NCBI RefSeq assembly: GCF_000970465.2
Contig: NZ_LAJE02000074.1
Coordinates: 1-54,272 of the forward strand
Source of the DNA: Devosia insulae DS-56
GTDB lineage: Bacteria; Pseudomonadota; Alphaproteobacteria; Rhizobiales; Devosiaceae
Direction: 5' to 3'
Length of the DNA: 54,272 nucleotides
In this document: piece by piece, positions 1 to 8,063 of the stretch
Layout of the letters: each line of letters begins with the position of its first letter
Numbering within the stretch: position 1 is the stretch's first letter
Position numbers and translations under genes: made by a program
Notes under the pieces: model-generated
Told to the model about the DNA's origin: nothing
Databases searched by the model: none
The model's input: the letters and a program-made list of their open reading frames with translations, nothing else

Positions 1-335
1 ATTTCGGCCAGTGCTGCTGCGATGGTCAGATAGACACCCTCGGCGTTTTCCATGACCTCGTTGTTCCAGAACCTCAACACGCGATAGCCGCGCCCGGCGA
101 AGTAATCGTCGCGGGTAGCATCGTTGGACTGGGCGAGGTCGGCCGTATGCGTTTCGCCATCGACTTCGATCACTATTGCCGGATGGCGGCAGGCGAAGTC
201 GGCATAGTAGGCGCCGATCTGGGCCTGACGGCGGAAGTTGTAACCCTGGCGTCGCAGCGGGAAGAGGATTGCCCACATACGGCGCTCGGGTTCGGGAGGG
301 TTGCGGCGGAGCTTTCGGGCGAGCTCGGTGCTCAT
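1..335 (-). CDS. DUF559 domain protein (Vsr-like endonuclease fold), partial
   Basis: Translating the minus strand from the ATG at 335 gives an open frame that runs off the window edge, so the C-terminus is missing. The protein begins MSTELARKLRRNPPEPERRM and contains FRRQAQIGAYYADFACR, IVIEVDGETH and RVLRFWNNEVMEN. These are the hallmarks of DUF559, a small PD-(D/E)XK-type domain related to very-short-patch-repair endonucleases; the E-V-D of IVIEVDGE is the likely metal-binding strand. The biological role of DUF559 proteins is not established. A second copy of the family lies at 27469–27921. A G/C-rich hairpin lies about 50 bp upstream of its start, in the gap to pccB. The family call is strong; the function is unknown. 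Confidence 0.85.
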   Translation of the reverse strand, partial: MSTELARKLRRNPPEPERRMWAILFPLRRQGYNFRRQAQIGAYYADFACRHPAIVIEVDGETHTADLAQSNDATRDDYFAGRGYRVLRFWNNEVMENAEGVYLTIAAALAE

Positions 336-382
336 GGGTGCCTTGCCTCTACCGTCGAGGGTGCGGCTCCCCCCACCCTTGA

Positions 383-406
383 TCCCTCCCCGCAACGGGG
401 GAGGGA
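383..406. terminator. G/C-rich hairpin between DUF559 gene and pccB
   Basis: An inverted repeat with arms CCCTCCCC and GGGGAGGG lies downstream of the pccB stop codon and just upstream of the DUF559 start. It could end the pccB transcript, although no T-run follows on the minus strand. It also resembles the dispersed G/C-rich palindromes found elsewhere in the window, so it may be a repeat element rather than a dedicated terminator. Confidence 0.4.
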
Positions 407-444
407 GACGCGAGGGGCGCGGCCGGTGGTTGGCGCTGAACCTC

Positions 445-1977
445 TCACAGCGGGATGTTCCCGTGCTTTTTCAGCGGCACGGCCTGCTTCTTGTTCTTCA
501 GCGTTTCGAACGCCCGTGCCACACGCCGCCTCGTCCCGTTCGGCATGATCACGTCGTCGATGAAGCCGCGTTCGGCGGCGACGAACGGGTTGGCGAAGCG
601 GGCCTCATAGTCGGCGGTACGCTTGGCGATCTTGTCTTTGTCGCTGAGTTCGGACCGGTAGAGAATTTCCGTGGCGCCCTTGGCGCCCATCACGGCGATC
701 TCGGCGGTCGGCCAGGCGTAATTGACGTCGGCGCGGATGTGCTTTGACGCCATCACGTCATAGGCGCCGCCATAGGCCTTGCGGGTGATGACAGTGACCT
801 TGGGGACGGTGACTTCGGCGTAGGCGAAGAGGAGCTTGGCGCCGTGCTTGATGATGCCACCATATTCCTGGGCGACGCCGGGGAGAAAGCCGGGGACATC
901 GACCAGCGTCAGGATGGGGATCGAGAAGGCGTCGCAGAAGCGGATGAACCGCGCGGCCTTTTTCGACGAGTTGATGTCGAGACAGCCGGCGAGAACCAAA
1001 GGCTGGTTGGCGACGACGCCCACGGTGCCGCCGTTGAGGCGGACGAAGCCGACGAGGATGTTGCCGGCGTGGTCCTGCTGGATCTCGAGGAAATCGCCTT
1101 CGTCGGCGATTTTGAGGATCACCTCGCGCATGTCGTAGGGTTTTTGAGCGCTGTCGGGGATCAGCGTATCGAGGCTGGGCTCGGCGCGGTCGATGGTGTC
1201 GTTGACGGCGACGACGGGCGGCTTGTCGGCGGCGTTCAGGGGCAGGAAATCGAACAGGCGGCGGACTTCGAGCAGGGTTTCGATGTCGTTGTCGAAGGCG
1301 GCGTCGGCGACCGACGACACCTTGGTGTGGGTCGAGGCGCCGCCGAGTTCCTCGTGGGTGACGATCTCGGAGGTGACGGTCTTCACCACGTCCGGGCCGG
1401 TCACGTACATGTAGGAGGTGTCCTTCACCATGTAGATGAAGTCGGTCATGGCGGGCGAATAGACTGCGCCGCCGGCAGTGGGGCCCATCACCACCGAGAT
1501 CTGCGGGATGGCGCCGGAAGCCTGGACGTTGCGCCAGAATACTTCGGCATAACCGCCAAGTGCCGCCACACCTTCCTGGATGCGGGCGCCGCCGGAATCG
1601 TTGAGGCCGATGACCGGCGCGCCGTTCTGCACGGCGAGATCCATGATCTTGCAGATCTTCTGGGCGTGCGTCTCGCTGAGCGAGCCGCCGAACACCGTGA
1701 AGTCCTGGCTGAACACATAGGTGAGGCGGCCATTGATGGTGCCCCAGCCGGTGACCACGCCGTCGCCGGGGATGATGTTCTGCTCCATGCCGAAATCCAC
1801 CGCCCGGTGGGTGACGAACATGTCGTATTCCTCGAATGAACCGGGATCGAGCAGCACCTCGAGACGCTCGCGGGCGGTGAGTTTGCCCTTGCCGTGCTGG
1901 GCGTCGATCCGCTTCTGGCCACCGCCGAGACGGGCCTCATCGCGCCGCTGATCGAGTGCGGCGATGATCTTCTGCAT
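445..1977 (-). CDS. pccB: Propionyl-CoA carboxylase beta subunit (carboxyltransferase)
   Basis: A 510-residue protein of the usual length for PccB. It transfers the carboxyl group from carboxybiotin, carried by the alpha subunit, to propionyl-CoA, giving methylmalonyl-CoA in propionate and odd-chain or branched-chain breakdown. The start [18 protein letters not shown] was chosen because it matches family N-termini; an in-frame upstream extension to 2073 runs into the regulatory region. Both carboxyltransferase half-domains are visible, with oxyanion-type motifs [12 protein letters not shown] and [16 protein letters not shown] in the first half and [14 protein letters not shown] in the second. 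It is divergent from a PccR-like regulator, which supports propionyl-CoA over acetyl-CoA as substrate. The biotin-carrying PccA subunit is not in the window. Confidence 0.93.
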   Translation of the reverse strand: MQKIIAALDQRRDEARLGGGQKRIDAQHGKGKLTARERLEVLLDPGSFEEYDMFVTHRAVDFGMEQNIIPGDGVVTGWGTINGRLTYVFSQDFTVFGGSLSETHAQKICKIMDLAVQNGAPVIGLNDSGGARIQEGVAALGGYAEVFWRNVQASGAIPQISVVMGPTAGGAVYSPAMTDFIYMVKDTSYMYVTGPDVVKTVTSEIVTHEELGGASTHTKVSSVADAAFDNDIETLLEVRRLFDFLPLNAADKPPVVAVNDTIDRAEPSLDTLIPDSAQKPYDMREVILKIADEGDFLEIQQDHAGNILVGFVRLNGGTVGVVANQPLVLAGCLDINSSKKAARFIRFCDAFSIPILTLVDVPGFLPGVAQEYGGIIKHGAKLLFAYAEVTVPKVTVITRKAYGGAYDVMASKHIRADVNYAWPTAEIAVMGAKGATEILYRSELSDKDKIAKRTADYEARFANPFVAAERGFIDDVIMPNGTRRRVARAFETLKNKKQAVPLKKHGNIPL

Positions 1978-2059
1978 GGAGTCCCCTGCCCTTGTGCCGA
2001 GGCAAGCATACATGCTTGGCACTCGCCGTGAGAGACAGGAATGTGTGGACCTGCTAATT

Positions 2060-2099
2060 CTGCAAAGTTGCAAACTGTGAAATTGCGAACTTGCGAATG
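2060..2099. promoter_or_regulatory. Putative PccR operator: direct repeats around TTGCAAA/TTGCGAA
   Basis: The divergent pccB–pccR gap holds a run of 8-bp-spaced repeats: TGCAAAGT, TGCAAACT, GTGAAATT, GCGAACTT and GCGAATGG. They end on the pccR start codon. Rhodobacter PccR, the founding member of the ScfR family, is known to bind TTTGCAA-type repeats, so this is the expected operator for autoregulation and for control of pccB. The sequence is seen directly; the binding is inferred. Because the repeats abut the ATG there is no room for a Shine–Dalgarno sequence, so pccR may be translated from a leaderless or nearly leaderless message. Confidence 0.6.
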
Positions 2100-3503
2100 G
2101 CTGACCGTAAGATCTTCGCCGGGGCCCGGGTGCGGGCGGCGCGCACCAAGGTGGGGCTGACGCAGCGCGAGCTGGCGCGGCGGCTCGAAATCTCGGTGTC
2201 GTATCTCAACCAGATCGAGAACAACCAGCGGCCGCTGACGGCTTCGCTGATGCTGACGCTGGCCGAGAATTTCGGGCTCGACCTCGTGGAGCTGACCTCG
2301 GAAGGGGCCGACCGGGTGCTGGCCGATCTGCGCGAGGCGATGGCCGACCCGCTGTTCGGTGAGGCCGCGCCAGGACTGATCGAGCTCAAGTCGGTGGCAG
2401 CGAGCGCGCCCGATACGGCACGGGCGATGCTGCGGCTCTATGAGGCCTATCGCAAGGCGAACGAGCGGCTGATGGGGGCGGACGCGGCGATGGTCGGTGG
2501 CCCGGGACCGCAGACGAGCTACGAAGAAGTGCGCGACTTCTTCCACTACGCCAACAACTACATCGATCCGCTTGATCTCGCTGCCGAGACCTTGGCGGCG
2601 AGTATCGGCTTCGCCCTGCATGGACGGCTCGAGCGGCTGGCCAATCATCTCACGGCACGGCATCGGATTTCGGTGATGTTCGAGGAGCCGAACTCACCGG
2701 ATCAGTTGCGGCGGTTCGATCGGGCCTCGCGCACCATCGTGCTGAACGGACGGCTGGCGCCGGCGACGCAGTATTTCCAGCTCGGCGTGCAGCTGGCGCT
2801 GATCGAGCAGGCGGAACTGATCGACGAGATCGTCGCCGGGGCGGAGTTCAAGACCCGGCAGGCGGCTGATATCTGCCGGCTGGGACTGGCCAACTATTTC
2901 GCCGGGGCATTGCAGATGCCGTATGGGGCGTTCCTCACGGCAGCGGATCGCACTGGCTACGACGTCGAAGAGCTGGCGTTCGAGTTCGGAGCGTCGATGG
3001 AACAAGTCGGGCACCGGCTGTCGACTATGCAGCGGCCCAGGGCGCGCGGCGTGCCGTTCTTTTTTGCGCGGGTGGATGCGGCGGGGACGATCACCAAGCG
3101 GCACTCGGCAACGCCGCTGCAGTTCCCGCGCTTTGGCGGTGCGTGCCCGCTCTGGAACGTGCACTGGGTGTTCGGCGAGCATAACGGGCGGATCGCGCGG
3201 CAACTGGCAGAGACGCCGGACGGCAACCGCTATCTTTGCCTCGCCTGGTCGGAGGAGAAGCACACCGGCGGATTTCGCGGACCGGTGCGGCGCTATGCCT
3301 ACGCGCTGGGCTGCGAGGTGACGCATGCGAGCAAGCTGACCTATGCGGCTGACCTCGACCTGACGCGCGGGTTCGAGCCGATCGGCATCAGTTGCCGGAT
3401 CTGTCCGCGCACCAACTGCATCCAGCGCTCGGTGCCGCCGATGGACGCGCGGCTGGAGATCGATGTCGATCGGCGCGAAGTGGTGCCGTATCGGCTGGGG
3501 TGA
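2097..3503 (+). CDS. pccR: ScfR/PccR-family short-chain acyl-CoA-responsive regulator
   Basis: A 468-residue cytoplasmic transcription factor. An N-terminal XRE helix-turn-helix (about residues 10–65, with [20 protein letters not shown]) is followed by an IrrE/M78-like middle region and a C-terminal DUF2083 part carrying CRICPRTNC. This architecture defines the ScfR family, whose Rhodobacter member PccR activates propionyl-CoA carboxylase genes in response to propionyl-CoA. The divergent position next to pccB makes the same role likely here. The ATG at 2097 is preferred over the TTG at 2091; both lie inside the operator repeats and neither has a clear ribosome binding site. The middle domain shows no HExxH, so protease activity is not expected. 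Confidence 0.85.
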   Translation: MADRKIFAGARVRAARTKVGLTQRELARRLEISVSYLNQIENNQRPLTASLMLTLAENFGLDLVELTSEGADRVLADLREAMADPLFGEAAPGLIELKSVAASAPDTARAMLRLYEAYRKANERLMGADAAMVGGPGPQTSYEEVRDFFHYANNYIDPLDLAAETLAASIGFALHGRLERLANHLTARHRISVMFEEPNSPDQLRRFDRASRTIVLNGRLAPATQYFQLGVQLALIEQAELIDEIVAGAEFKTRQAADICRLGLANYFAGALQMPYGAFLTAADRTGYDVEELAFEFGASMEQVGHRLSTMQRPRARGVPFFFARVDAAGTITKRHSATPLQFPRFGGACPLWNVHWVFGEHNGRIARQLAETPDGNRYLCLAWSEEKHTGGFRGPVRRYAYALGCEVTHASKLTYAADLDLTRGFEPIGISCRICPRTNCIQRSVPPMDARLEIDVDRREVVPYRLG

Positions 3504-3511
3504 GATAGCAA

Positions 3512-3539
3512 GAAGCCCCGGGCTCGGGCCCGGGGCTTC
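3512..3539 (+). terminator. Hairpin terminator after pccR
   Basis: A perfect inverted repeat with arms GAAGCCCCGGGC and the matching GCCCGGGGCTTC around a short TCG loop starts 9 nt after the pccR stop. There is no long T-run after it, so termination efficiency is uncertain, but the stem is strong and the position is right. Confidence 0.65.
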
Positions 3540-3557
3540 CAAACATCGGCGGTGACT

Positions 3558-3667
3558 GGGATCACTACAGTGCCCCTAGAGATGACTGCAAACACAGTCA
3601 CTCGGGGATCATTGCTAGCGCAACGACCCTGGGGGGATCACCGCACGTGCGGTGACCCTGAGATCAC
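3558..3667. repeat. Tandem hairpin array 1 (four 19–25-nt units plus a half unit)
   Basis: Units at 3558–3576, 3579–3603, 3605–3629 and 3634–3658 each form a short hairpin, and a half unit follows at 3660–3667. Three of the four are exactly 25 nt. On the minus strand the outer arms are GGGTCA or GAGTGA on the left and TGATCCC or TCATCTC on the right, with one unpaired T kept before the last three bases. The inner stems differ (CCGC with GCGG, GTTGC with GCAAT, CTG with CAG) yet stay paired. The half unit supplies the stop codon of the 3664–3930 gene. The array fills the gap between two convergent genes. Related arrays flank cobT. Confidence 0.75.
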
Positions 3668-3930
3668 TGGTTGCCGACGTAGTCCTTGAGGATCTTTTCG
3701 TTCTTGGCCTGCTCGAGCTGGCGCACCACATCGCGCGCGTTGCGGTCATCGGTGCGGTATTTGACGAGATTCACCAGGCTCCCCATCAGCAGCACGATGC
3801 CCATGCCCCAATACCCCTTGGTTGACAGGTCGACCGGCGCGAGCCAGAGCGACAGCGAGAGCAGGAACAGCGCGGCGGCGACGCCGGCGGCGTTGAACAT
3901 GATGTAGACTTGGTTGTTGTCGGCGTTCAT
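3664..3930 (-). CDS. YiaA/YiaB-type small inner-membrane protein
   Basis: An 88-residue protein with two predicted membrane helices (about residues 8–30 and 38–58), separated by a short loop with KGYWGMGI, and a charged cytoplasmic tail rich in Asp, Arg and Lys. The two-helix layout and the Y-W-x-M-G-I stretch match the YiaA/YiaB family, which has no settled function. It lies 36 bp downstream of pspA on the same strand and is probably cotranscribed, so a role in membrane stress or organisation is a reasonable inference. Its stop codon lies inside a repeat unit of hairpin array 1. Confidence 0.75.
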   Translation of the reverse strand: MNADNNQVYIMFNAAGVAAALFLLSLSLWLAPVDLSTKGYWGMGIVLLMGSLVNLVKYRTDDRNARDVVRQLEQAKNEKILKDYVGNQ

Positions 3931-3966
3931 TTCGGTGGTTCCCTTTGGTTCGAATGCGGTTGCGGC

Positions 3967-4647
3967 TTAGAGGTTCGTGGACTTGAGGCGGGCGAGCACG
4001 TCGTCGGCGCGGACCTTGGTCTTGTCGCCGAAGCCGGCTTCGCCGAGGCGATCGCGGATGCCCTTCTCGCTGAGGCCAGCATCGATCTCGTCGAGCACCT
4101 CGCTCTCGGCGAACGGATCGGGGCCGTTGACGACGCGGGCGATCAGGTCCTCGGCCTCGCGGATCGAGCTGGTGGCGCCGATCGAGCGGTTGAGCGATTT
4201 CTGCGCCTTGCGCTCGGCATCGGCGGCGCGGGCCGAGATCATGCCCTGCCGCAGGTCGATGATGCGGCGGTTGGCTTTCTCGACCGAGGCCTGGGTGCGG
4301 GCGACGCGGTTGGCGAGTTGATCGAGGGTATCGCGGCGCACAGCCCGCTCGTTCTCCAGATTGGCAATGGCGGTGGCGGTATCGGCGGCCAGGTCCTCAC
4401 GGCCGGCGGCCAGCGCCTGACGCGCCCGGGTCTCGAGATCTGCAATCTGGGTGTCGAGACGGCTCAGGGTCTGGGTCTCGTTGCGCTGCCGGATGATCAG
4501 GGCGGCGAGGGTTGACTTGGCGAGCGACAGCGCCGCCTCGGACTCACGGATCTTCTGCTCGATCAGGTCGATGGCGAAATGATCGATAAGCTGCTCTTCG
4601 GCGCGGGCCGAGGCGCCCCGGAACAGGGTCTTCAGAACGTTCAACAT
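3967..4647 (-). CDS. pspA: PspA/IM30-family membrane-stress protein
   Basis: A 226-residue, almost wholly alpha-helical protein beginning MLNVLKTLFRGASARAEE, with long heptad-rich coiled-coil stretches between about residues 25 and 150. This is the PspA/IM30/Vipp1 fold, an ESCRT-III relative that oligomerises on the inner face of the cytoplasmic membrane and protects it during envelope stress. The usual enterobacterial partners pspBC and pspF are absent. Its neighbours are the yiaA-like gene downstream and a TetR-type regulator upstream. Two copies of a palindrome that also lies before the tetR gene sit in this promoter region, which suggests TetR control rather than PspF and sigma-54 control. 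Confidence 0.85.
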   Translation of the reverse strand: MLNVLKTLFRGASARAEEQLIDHFAIDLIEQKIRESEAALSLAKSTLAALIIRQRNETQTLSRLDTQIADLETRARQALAAGREDLAADTATAIANLENERAVRRDTLDQLANRVARTQASVEKANRRIIDLRQGMISARAADAERKAQKSLNRSIGATSSIREAEDLIARVVNGPDPFAESEVLDEIDAGLSEKGIRDRLGEAGFGDKTKVRADDVLARLKSTNL

Positions 4648-4685
4648 CGCAGTACGTCTCCCTTCGGTTGGTGTCGGCGTTTAAT

Positions 4686-4756
4686 TGGACGCTGTTCACA
4701 ACGACCAACATACCGGGTTTTAAACGGCGTTCAAGAGAAAAATTGAACGCCGTTTA
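4686..4756 (-). promoter_or_regulatory. pspA promoter region with paired TetR-type palindromes
   Basis: Two copies of a 13-bp pseudo-palindrome are seen here: TAAACGGCGTTCA at 4721–4733 and, inverted, TGAACGCCGTTTA at 4744–4756, with centres 23 bp apart. A weaker relative (TGGACGCTGTTCA) lies at 4686–4698. A near-identical site, TAAACGACGTTCA, is just upstream of the tetR gene at 5788–5800. Shared palindromes at a TetR gene and a neighbouring target are the normal sign of one regulator controlling both. The sites are directly visible; the regulator assignment is inferred. Confidence 0.65.
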
Positions 4757-4954
4757 GATTGGAGTTTGGGCTGAATGGATTCAATGGGTTGTGGCCGGCT
4801 TCTGGTGTGGAATCAGCGGGATCGCTGAGTGGGCTTTTGTCTCTGCCTCGACTCGATGTCGTCCCGGCGAGGCGGGATCCGCCCTGATACTTCCGCTACC
4901 CCCAGCGCCTACCGAACCATCGCAGGATGGGCCTGGGTCGCGCCCCCCCCCCGG

Positions 4955-5036
4955 GTCATTCCCGCGAAAGCGGGAACCTCTGTTTTGTCCCTGCTGCACG
5001 ATCGCAAACGGAGTTCCCCGCTTTCGCGGGGATGAC
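4955..5036. repeat. REP-like pair: inverted copies of a GTCATTCCCGCGAAAGCGGG element
   Basis: The element GTCATTCCCGCGAAAGCGGG at 4955–4974 is itself a hairpin and recurs in inverted orientation at 5014–5036 as TTCCCCGCTTTCGCGGGGAT followed by GAC. This is a common intergenic palindromic repeat of proteobacteria. A run of ten C residues directly precedes it (4942–4951) and would be error-prone in sequencing. Apart from this and the pspA operator sites, nothing gene-like is seen between 4757 and 5164; open frames there cross the repeats and look spurious. Confidence 0.75.
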
Positions 5037-5164
5037 ACCGAGTTTGGGGGACTTGTAGAGTCTCGGTTCGCATACCCAGCGTCACGCAGTCTGGTGGCCA
5101 GTTCGCCGATAGGCCCTGCACATAGGCCTTCGCCGAGGTGACGCTGGCATTGGTGCAGTCCTGC

Positions 5165-5770
5165 CTACTTCGCGCGATGGGCGTAGGCGAGGATGTGCAT
5201 GTCGACCAGCTCGTGCACGACCTTGCCGATGTCGCGATCCATGATCAGGTTGAGTCGGCCGGAGCTGTCGAGCGAGACGACGGAGTGGATCGAGGCAAAG
5301 ACCAGTTGGCCGGACTGGCGGGCCACTTTGTCATCGAGGTCGGGGCGAATGTCCTGGAAGCACTGGGCGATGATGCGGATCAGCGAGGCGATGGCCTCGA
5401 TGTACCAGGGCGGCACCAGTTGGTCGGGCTTGCGGCGGAACTCGAACAGGGCGTTCCACAGGTTCCGCTTCAGCGCGATGTAACCCAGGAAGGCATCAGC
5501 GTAGTTGTGCAGCATCTGCCGCGGGTCGCTGGAGGGCGTGGCGTCGGCGAAGGCGCGGGCAAGGCCGACCAGGGTGCGGGTGTTCACCTGGGTGACGATG
5601 TCGTCGAGATCCTTGAAGTGGTGATAGAGCGTGCCGGCGGTGTAGCCGATGGCCCGGCTCAGCGAGCGGGCGGAGAAGGCATCGATCCCCTCCTCGGCAA
5701 TCAGCTCCTCGGCCGTGTTGACGACGAGGCTCGCGAGCTCTTCCTTCGAATGGTCGGCACGACGGGCCAT
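5165..5770 (-). CDS. TetR/AcrR-family transcriptional regulator
   Basis: A 201-residue protein with the typical TetR N-terminal helix-turn-helix (about residues 8–55, containing ARSLSRAIGYTAGTLYHHFK) and an all-helical ligand-binding C-terminal domain. The HTH core GYTAGTLYHHFKDLDD is canonical. Its ligand cannot be told from sequence. A 13-bp palindrome centred about 24 bp before its start codon occurs twice in the pspA promoter, so it probably represses itself and the pspA–yiaA unit. The start ATGGCCCGT was chosen because it places the HTH at the normal distance and follows a GGAGG-like ribosome binding site. Confidence 0.88.
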   Translation of the reverse strand: MARRADHSKEELASLVVNTAEELIAEEGIDAFSARSLSRAIGYTAGTLYHHFKDLDDIVTQVNTRTLVGLARAFADATPSSDPRQMLHNYADAFLGYIALKRNLWNALFEFRRKPDQLVPPWYIEAIASLIRIIAQCFQDIRPDLDDKVARQSGQLVFASIHSVVSLDSSGRLNLIMDRDIGKVVHELVDMHILAYAHRAK

Positions 5771-5787
5771 GGCACAACCTCCAGCAC

Positions 5788-5800
5788 TAAACGACGTTCA
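5788..5800 (-). promoter_or_regulatory. Autoregulatory palindrome upstream of tetR
   Basis: TAAACGACGTTCA is a 13-bp pseudo-palindrome around AACG-A-CGTT, 18 nt before the tetR start codon. It matches the two sites in the pspA promoter at 12 of 13 positions each. It is likely the operator for the adjacent TetR protein. Confidence 0.65.
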
Positions 5801-5975
5801 ATTAGACCGGGGAGTTTGGCTTGTCTATGGCAGGTGACTTTGCGAGGGCGACTGAGGGTTTAGCCGCCCCCTCCACCACCCTAGGGGTGGTCCCCCCGCG
5901 GTGAGGGCCTTGGGCCCTCATCCGCTCGGCCACGCGGGGGAGGATCACTGCGGCACCGTGCTTCGCTGCAAAGAA

Positions 5976-5999
5976 GAACCCGCGCCGTAGCGCGGGTTC
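5976..5999 (-). terminator. Terminator of the OmpA-family gene
   Basis: An inverted repeat with arms GAACCCGCGC and GCGCGGGTTC lies just downstream of the 6028–7887 gene. On the minus strand it is followed by a T-rich stretch (TTCTTT), as expected of an intrinsic terminator. Between it and the tetR start (5801–5975) there is only G/C-rich non-coding sequence with further imperfect palindromes. Confidence 0.75.
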
Positions 6000-6027
6000 C
6001 AAATTTGTCGTCACATCACTGCTTCGA

Positions 6028-7887
6028 TCAGCTCTGGCCGCCGGAGACCAGGGAGGTGATGCGGCGGACGGTGGCGCGGCGGTTGGCGCGTTCGGCGCCG
6101 TCGGTCTCGACCTTGAGGTAGCGCTCGCCATAGCCCTGCGTGGTGAGGTTCTCCGGCGGGATGTCGTAGAACTCGGTCAACAGGTCCGCGATGGTGCCGG
6201 CACGTTCGTCGGAGAGGACGAGATTGGATTCGTCCGAGCCGACCGCGTCGGTGTGACCCTCGATGAGGAAGGTCTCGCCCGGGTTGCGGGCGAGGATCTT
6301 CTTCATCGCCTCGGCCACCTTGCCGAGCGAGCCGACCTGGTCGCGGCCGAGCTGGGCCGAGCCGGTCTCGAAGGTCAGGTCACCGATCTCGACGCGGCGG
6401 ACGGTGTCACGGATACGCGCCGAGCGTTTCACCTCGTCGACGGTATAGACGCGGGCGGCCTTTTCCAGCGGCGGTTCGCTGAGGAAGCGTTCGATGTCGT
6501 CCTCGTCGGAGCGCTCGCTGTAGAGCACATAGTCGTCCACCGGGATCGGCAGGTAGAACGGCGGCAGATCGTCGCCCGGATCGCGCCAGTCATCGTCCCG
6601 ACGATCGTCGGGGGAGAAGACCAGGATGATGCGGGTGCCATCGGGCAGCACCTTCACCCGCCGGATGATTTCGCCGTAGCGGTTCCACACCGTGACCACA
6701 CGCGTGCCGTCCGGCCGGATGACGGTCTGGCGATAGCGGCCGTTGTCGAGCTCTTCATAGTAGACCTCGTCACCGCGGCCGATGCGGTCGCGATCCTTGT
6801 AGGGCGTGAAGATGTTGATCTGGATGCCGATGTTGATGATCAGCCGGTCACCGTCCTTCTTGGCCTCCTGCGCGGCAGGAGGAGCTTCCGGTGCCGGGAG
6901 CTGGTCGACGCGCGTGCCTTCGGTGGCTACCGCTGCCTCGACTTCCTCGGCCGGAGGCGGAGCCTGGGTCTGAGCTTCGGCGTCGGTCGCCGGCGGCGGA
7001 ACCTCGGCGGCAGGCGGCTGGGCCGGAGCAGGCTGTTCGGCGCCCGCACCCTCCGCATCCTTGGCGCTGTCGAGCACCGGGGCGGCCGGGGCGTCAGGCG
7101 TTTCCTGATCGGGGACCACTTCGAGCGGCTGGCCCGACTGGTCGGTCGGCGGAGCTTCACCCGGCTGGGCGGGTTCGGTCGGGGTTGCGGGTTCGGCAGG
7201 TGCAGCCGGAGCCGGGGCACCACCCATCAGCGCCAGGCACTCGTCGAGCGACTGAATGCCGAGACGGTTGCATTCGGAGAGGAAAGCAGCCTCGGCGGCA
7301 GCCTTGGCGTTGGCGTCACCACCGGAACCGGCAGAGACATAGGCCTCGAACGCGGCGATCAGTGCCGGATCGCTGGCCGGGGACGGCTGCTCGGCGGGAG
7401 CCGCAGGCTGCTCGGCCGGAGCCGGCTCTGCGGGCTGTTCGGCAGCGGGGGCCTCCTCAGCTGGCGCGGCGGGTTGCTCGGCAGCGGGGGCCTCCGCAGC
7501 TGGCGCGGCGGGTTGCTCGGCGGGAGCGGCCGGCTGTTCGGCGGGCGGCGCTGGCTCCTCAGCAGGGGGCGCTGGTTCCTCAGCAGGGGGCGCTGGCTCT
7601 TCAGCAGGAGGTGCGGCCTCCTCGGCTGGCGGAGCGGGCGGCTCGACGGTAGCGGCGCCGGTGGCGATGGCGATGCACTGTTGCAGGTCGGGTGTACCAA
7701 GACGCTGGCACTCGGCAAGGAAGGCCGCCTCGGCCGCGGCCTTGGCATCGGGGTCATCGCCGCTCTGGGCTTCGACATAGGCATTGTAGGCCGCCGTCAG
7801 CCCCGCATCCTGCGCCAGGGCAGGTAGAGGGAGCAGCGAGAGGAGGCATAGGCTCGTGGTGGTAAGCAATAAGCGCTTGAGCTGCAT
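6028..7887 (-). CDS. OmpA-family outer-membrane protein with duplicated N-terminal module and Pro/Ala/Glu-rich linker
   Basis: A 619-residue exported protein. The signal peptide (about residues 1–25) ends in LPALAQ. Two copies of a roughly 40-residue module follow, each with AYNAYV or AFEAYV, then AAAEAAFL, then EC and C residues (QCIAIA and ECLALM), separated by a long linker of PAEE and PAEQ repeats. A second low-complexity stretch precedes the C-terminal OmpA domain (about residues 500–610), which contains TFETGSAQLG, IEGHTDAVGSDESN, LSDERA and TTQGYGE. That domain binds peptidoglycan. The linker probably spans the periplasm. The ATG at 7887 is chosen over 7899 because GGAG lies 6 nt upstream of it. 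Homologues occur widely in Hyphomicrobiales; the role of the duplicated module is unknown. Confidence 0.85.
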   Translation of the reverse strand: MQLKRLLLTTTSLCLLSLLPLPALAQDAGLTAAYNAYVEAQSGDDPDAKAAAEAAFLAECQRLGTPDLQQCIAIATGAATVEPPAPPAEEAAPPAEEPAPPAEEPAPPAEEPAPPAEQPAAPAEQPAAPAAEAPAAEQPAAPAEEAPAAEQPAEPAPAEQPAAPAEQPSPASDPALIAAFEAYVSAGSGGDANAKAAAEAAFLSECNRLGIQSLDECLALMGGAPAPAAPAEPATPTEPAQPGEAPPTDQSGQPLEVVPDQETPDAPAAPVLDSAKDAEGAGAEQPAPAQPPAAEVPPPATDAEAQTQAPPPAEEVEAAVATEGTRVDQLPAPEAPPAAQEAKKDGDRLIINIGIQINIFTPYKDRDRIGRGDEVYYEELDNGRYRQTVIRPDGTRVVTVWNRYGEIIRRVKVLPDGTRIILVFSPDDRRDDDWRDPGDDLPPFYLPIPVDDYVLYSERSDEDDIERFLSEPPLEKAARVYTVDEVKRSARIRDTVRRVEIGDLTFETGSAQLGRDQVGSLGKVAEAMKKILARNPGETFLIEGHTDAVGSDESNLVLSDERAGTIADLLTEFYDIPPENLTTQGYGERYLKVETDGAERANRRATVRRITSLVSGGQS

Positions 7888-8063
7888 GGCTTTCTCCATT
7901 CTTCTTGTGATGCAACAGCCAACCCGCCCTGAACTGGCAGGGACCCAACGGGTGCGAGCGCCATTTGTTCCGGATACGGAGATAATGGTGGCGATGCGCG
8001 GCAGCATTGCGTGGGGTGGCTCGGTCGCGTAAACCGCTCGCCGCCAGCACCCGAGCCACAGAT

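Noticed and set aside
844-1839. Long plus-strand open frame (331 codons) inside pccB
   Set aside because: It is antisense to a full-length, motif-complete pccB and reflects GC-rich codon bias; the translation matches no family I know.
3558-3667. CRISPR-like tandem repeats at the three hairpin arrays
   Set aside because: Units are 19–25 nt with no unique spacers of constant length, the inner parts covary as stems, and no cas genes are present.
4942-4951. Run of ten C residues as a phase-variation tract
   Set aside because: It is intergenic and attached to a REP-like repeat, not within or directly before a coding start, so phase variation is not supported.
4757-5164. Short open frames on both strands between pspA and tetR
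   Set aside because: They run through the inverted REP-like repeats and a C10 tract and lack plausible ribosome binding sites or family features.
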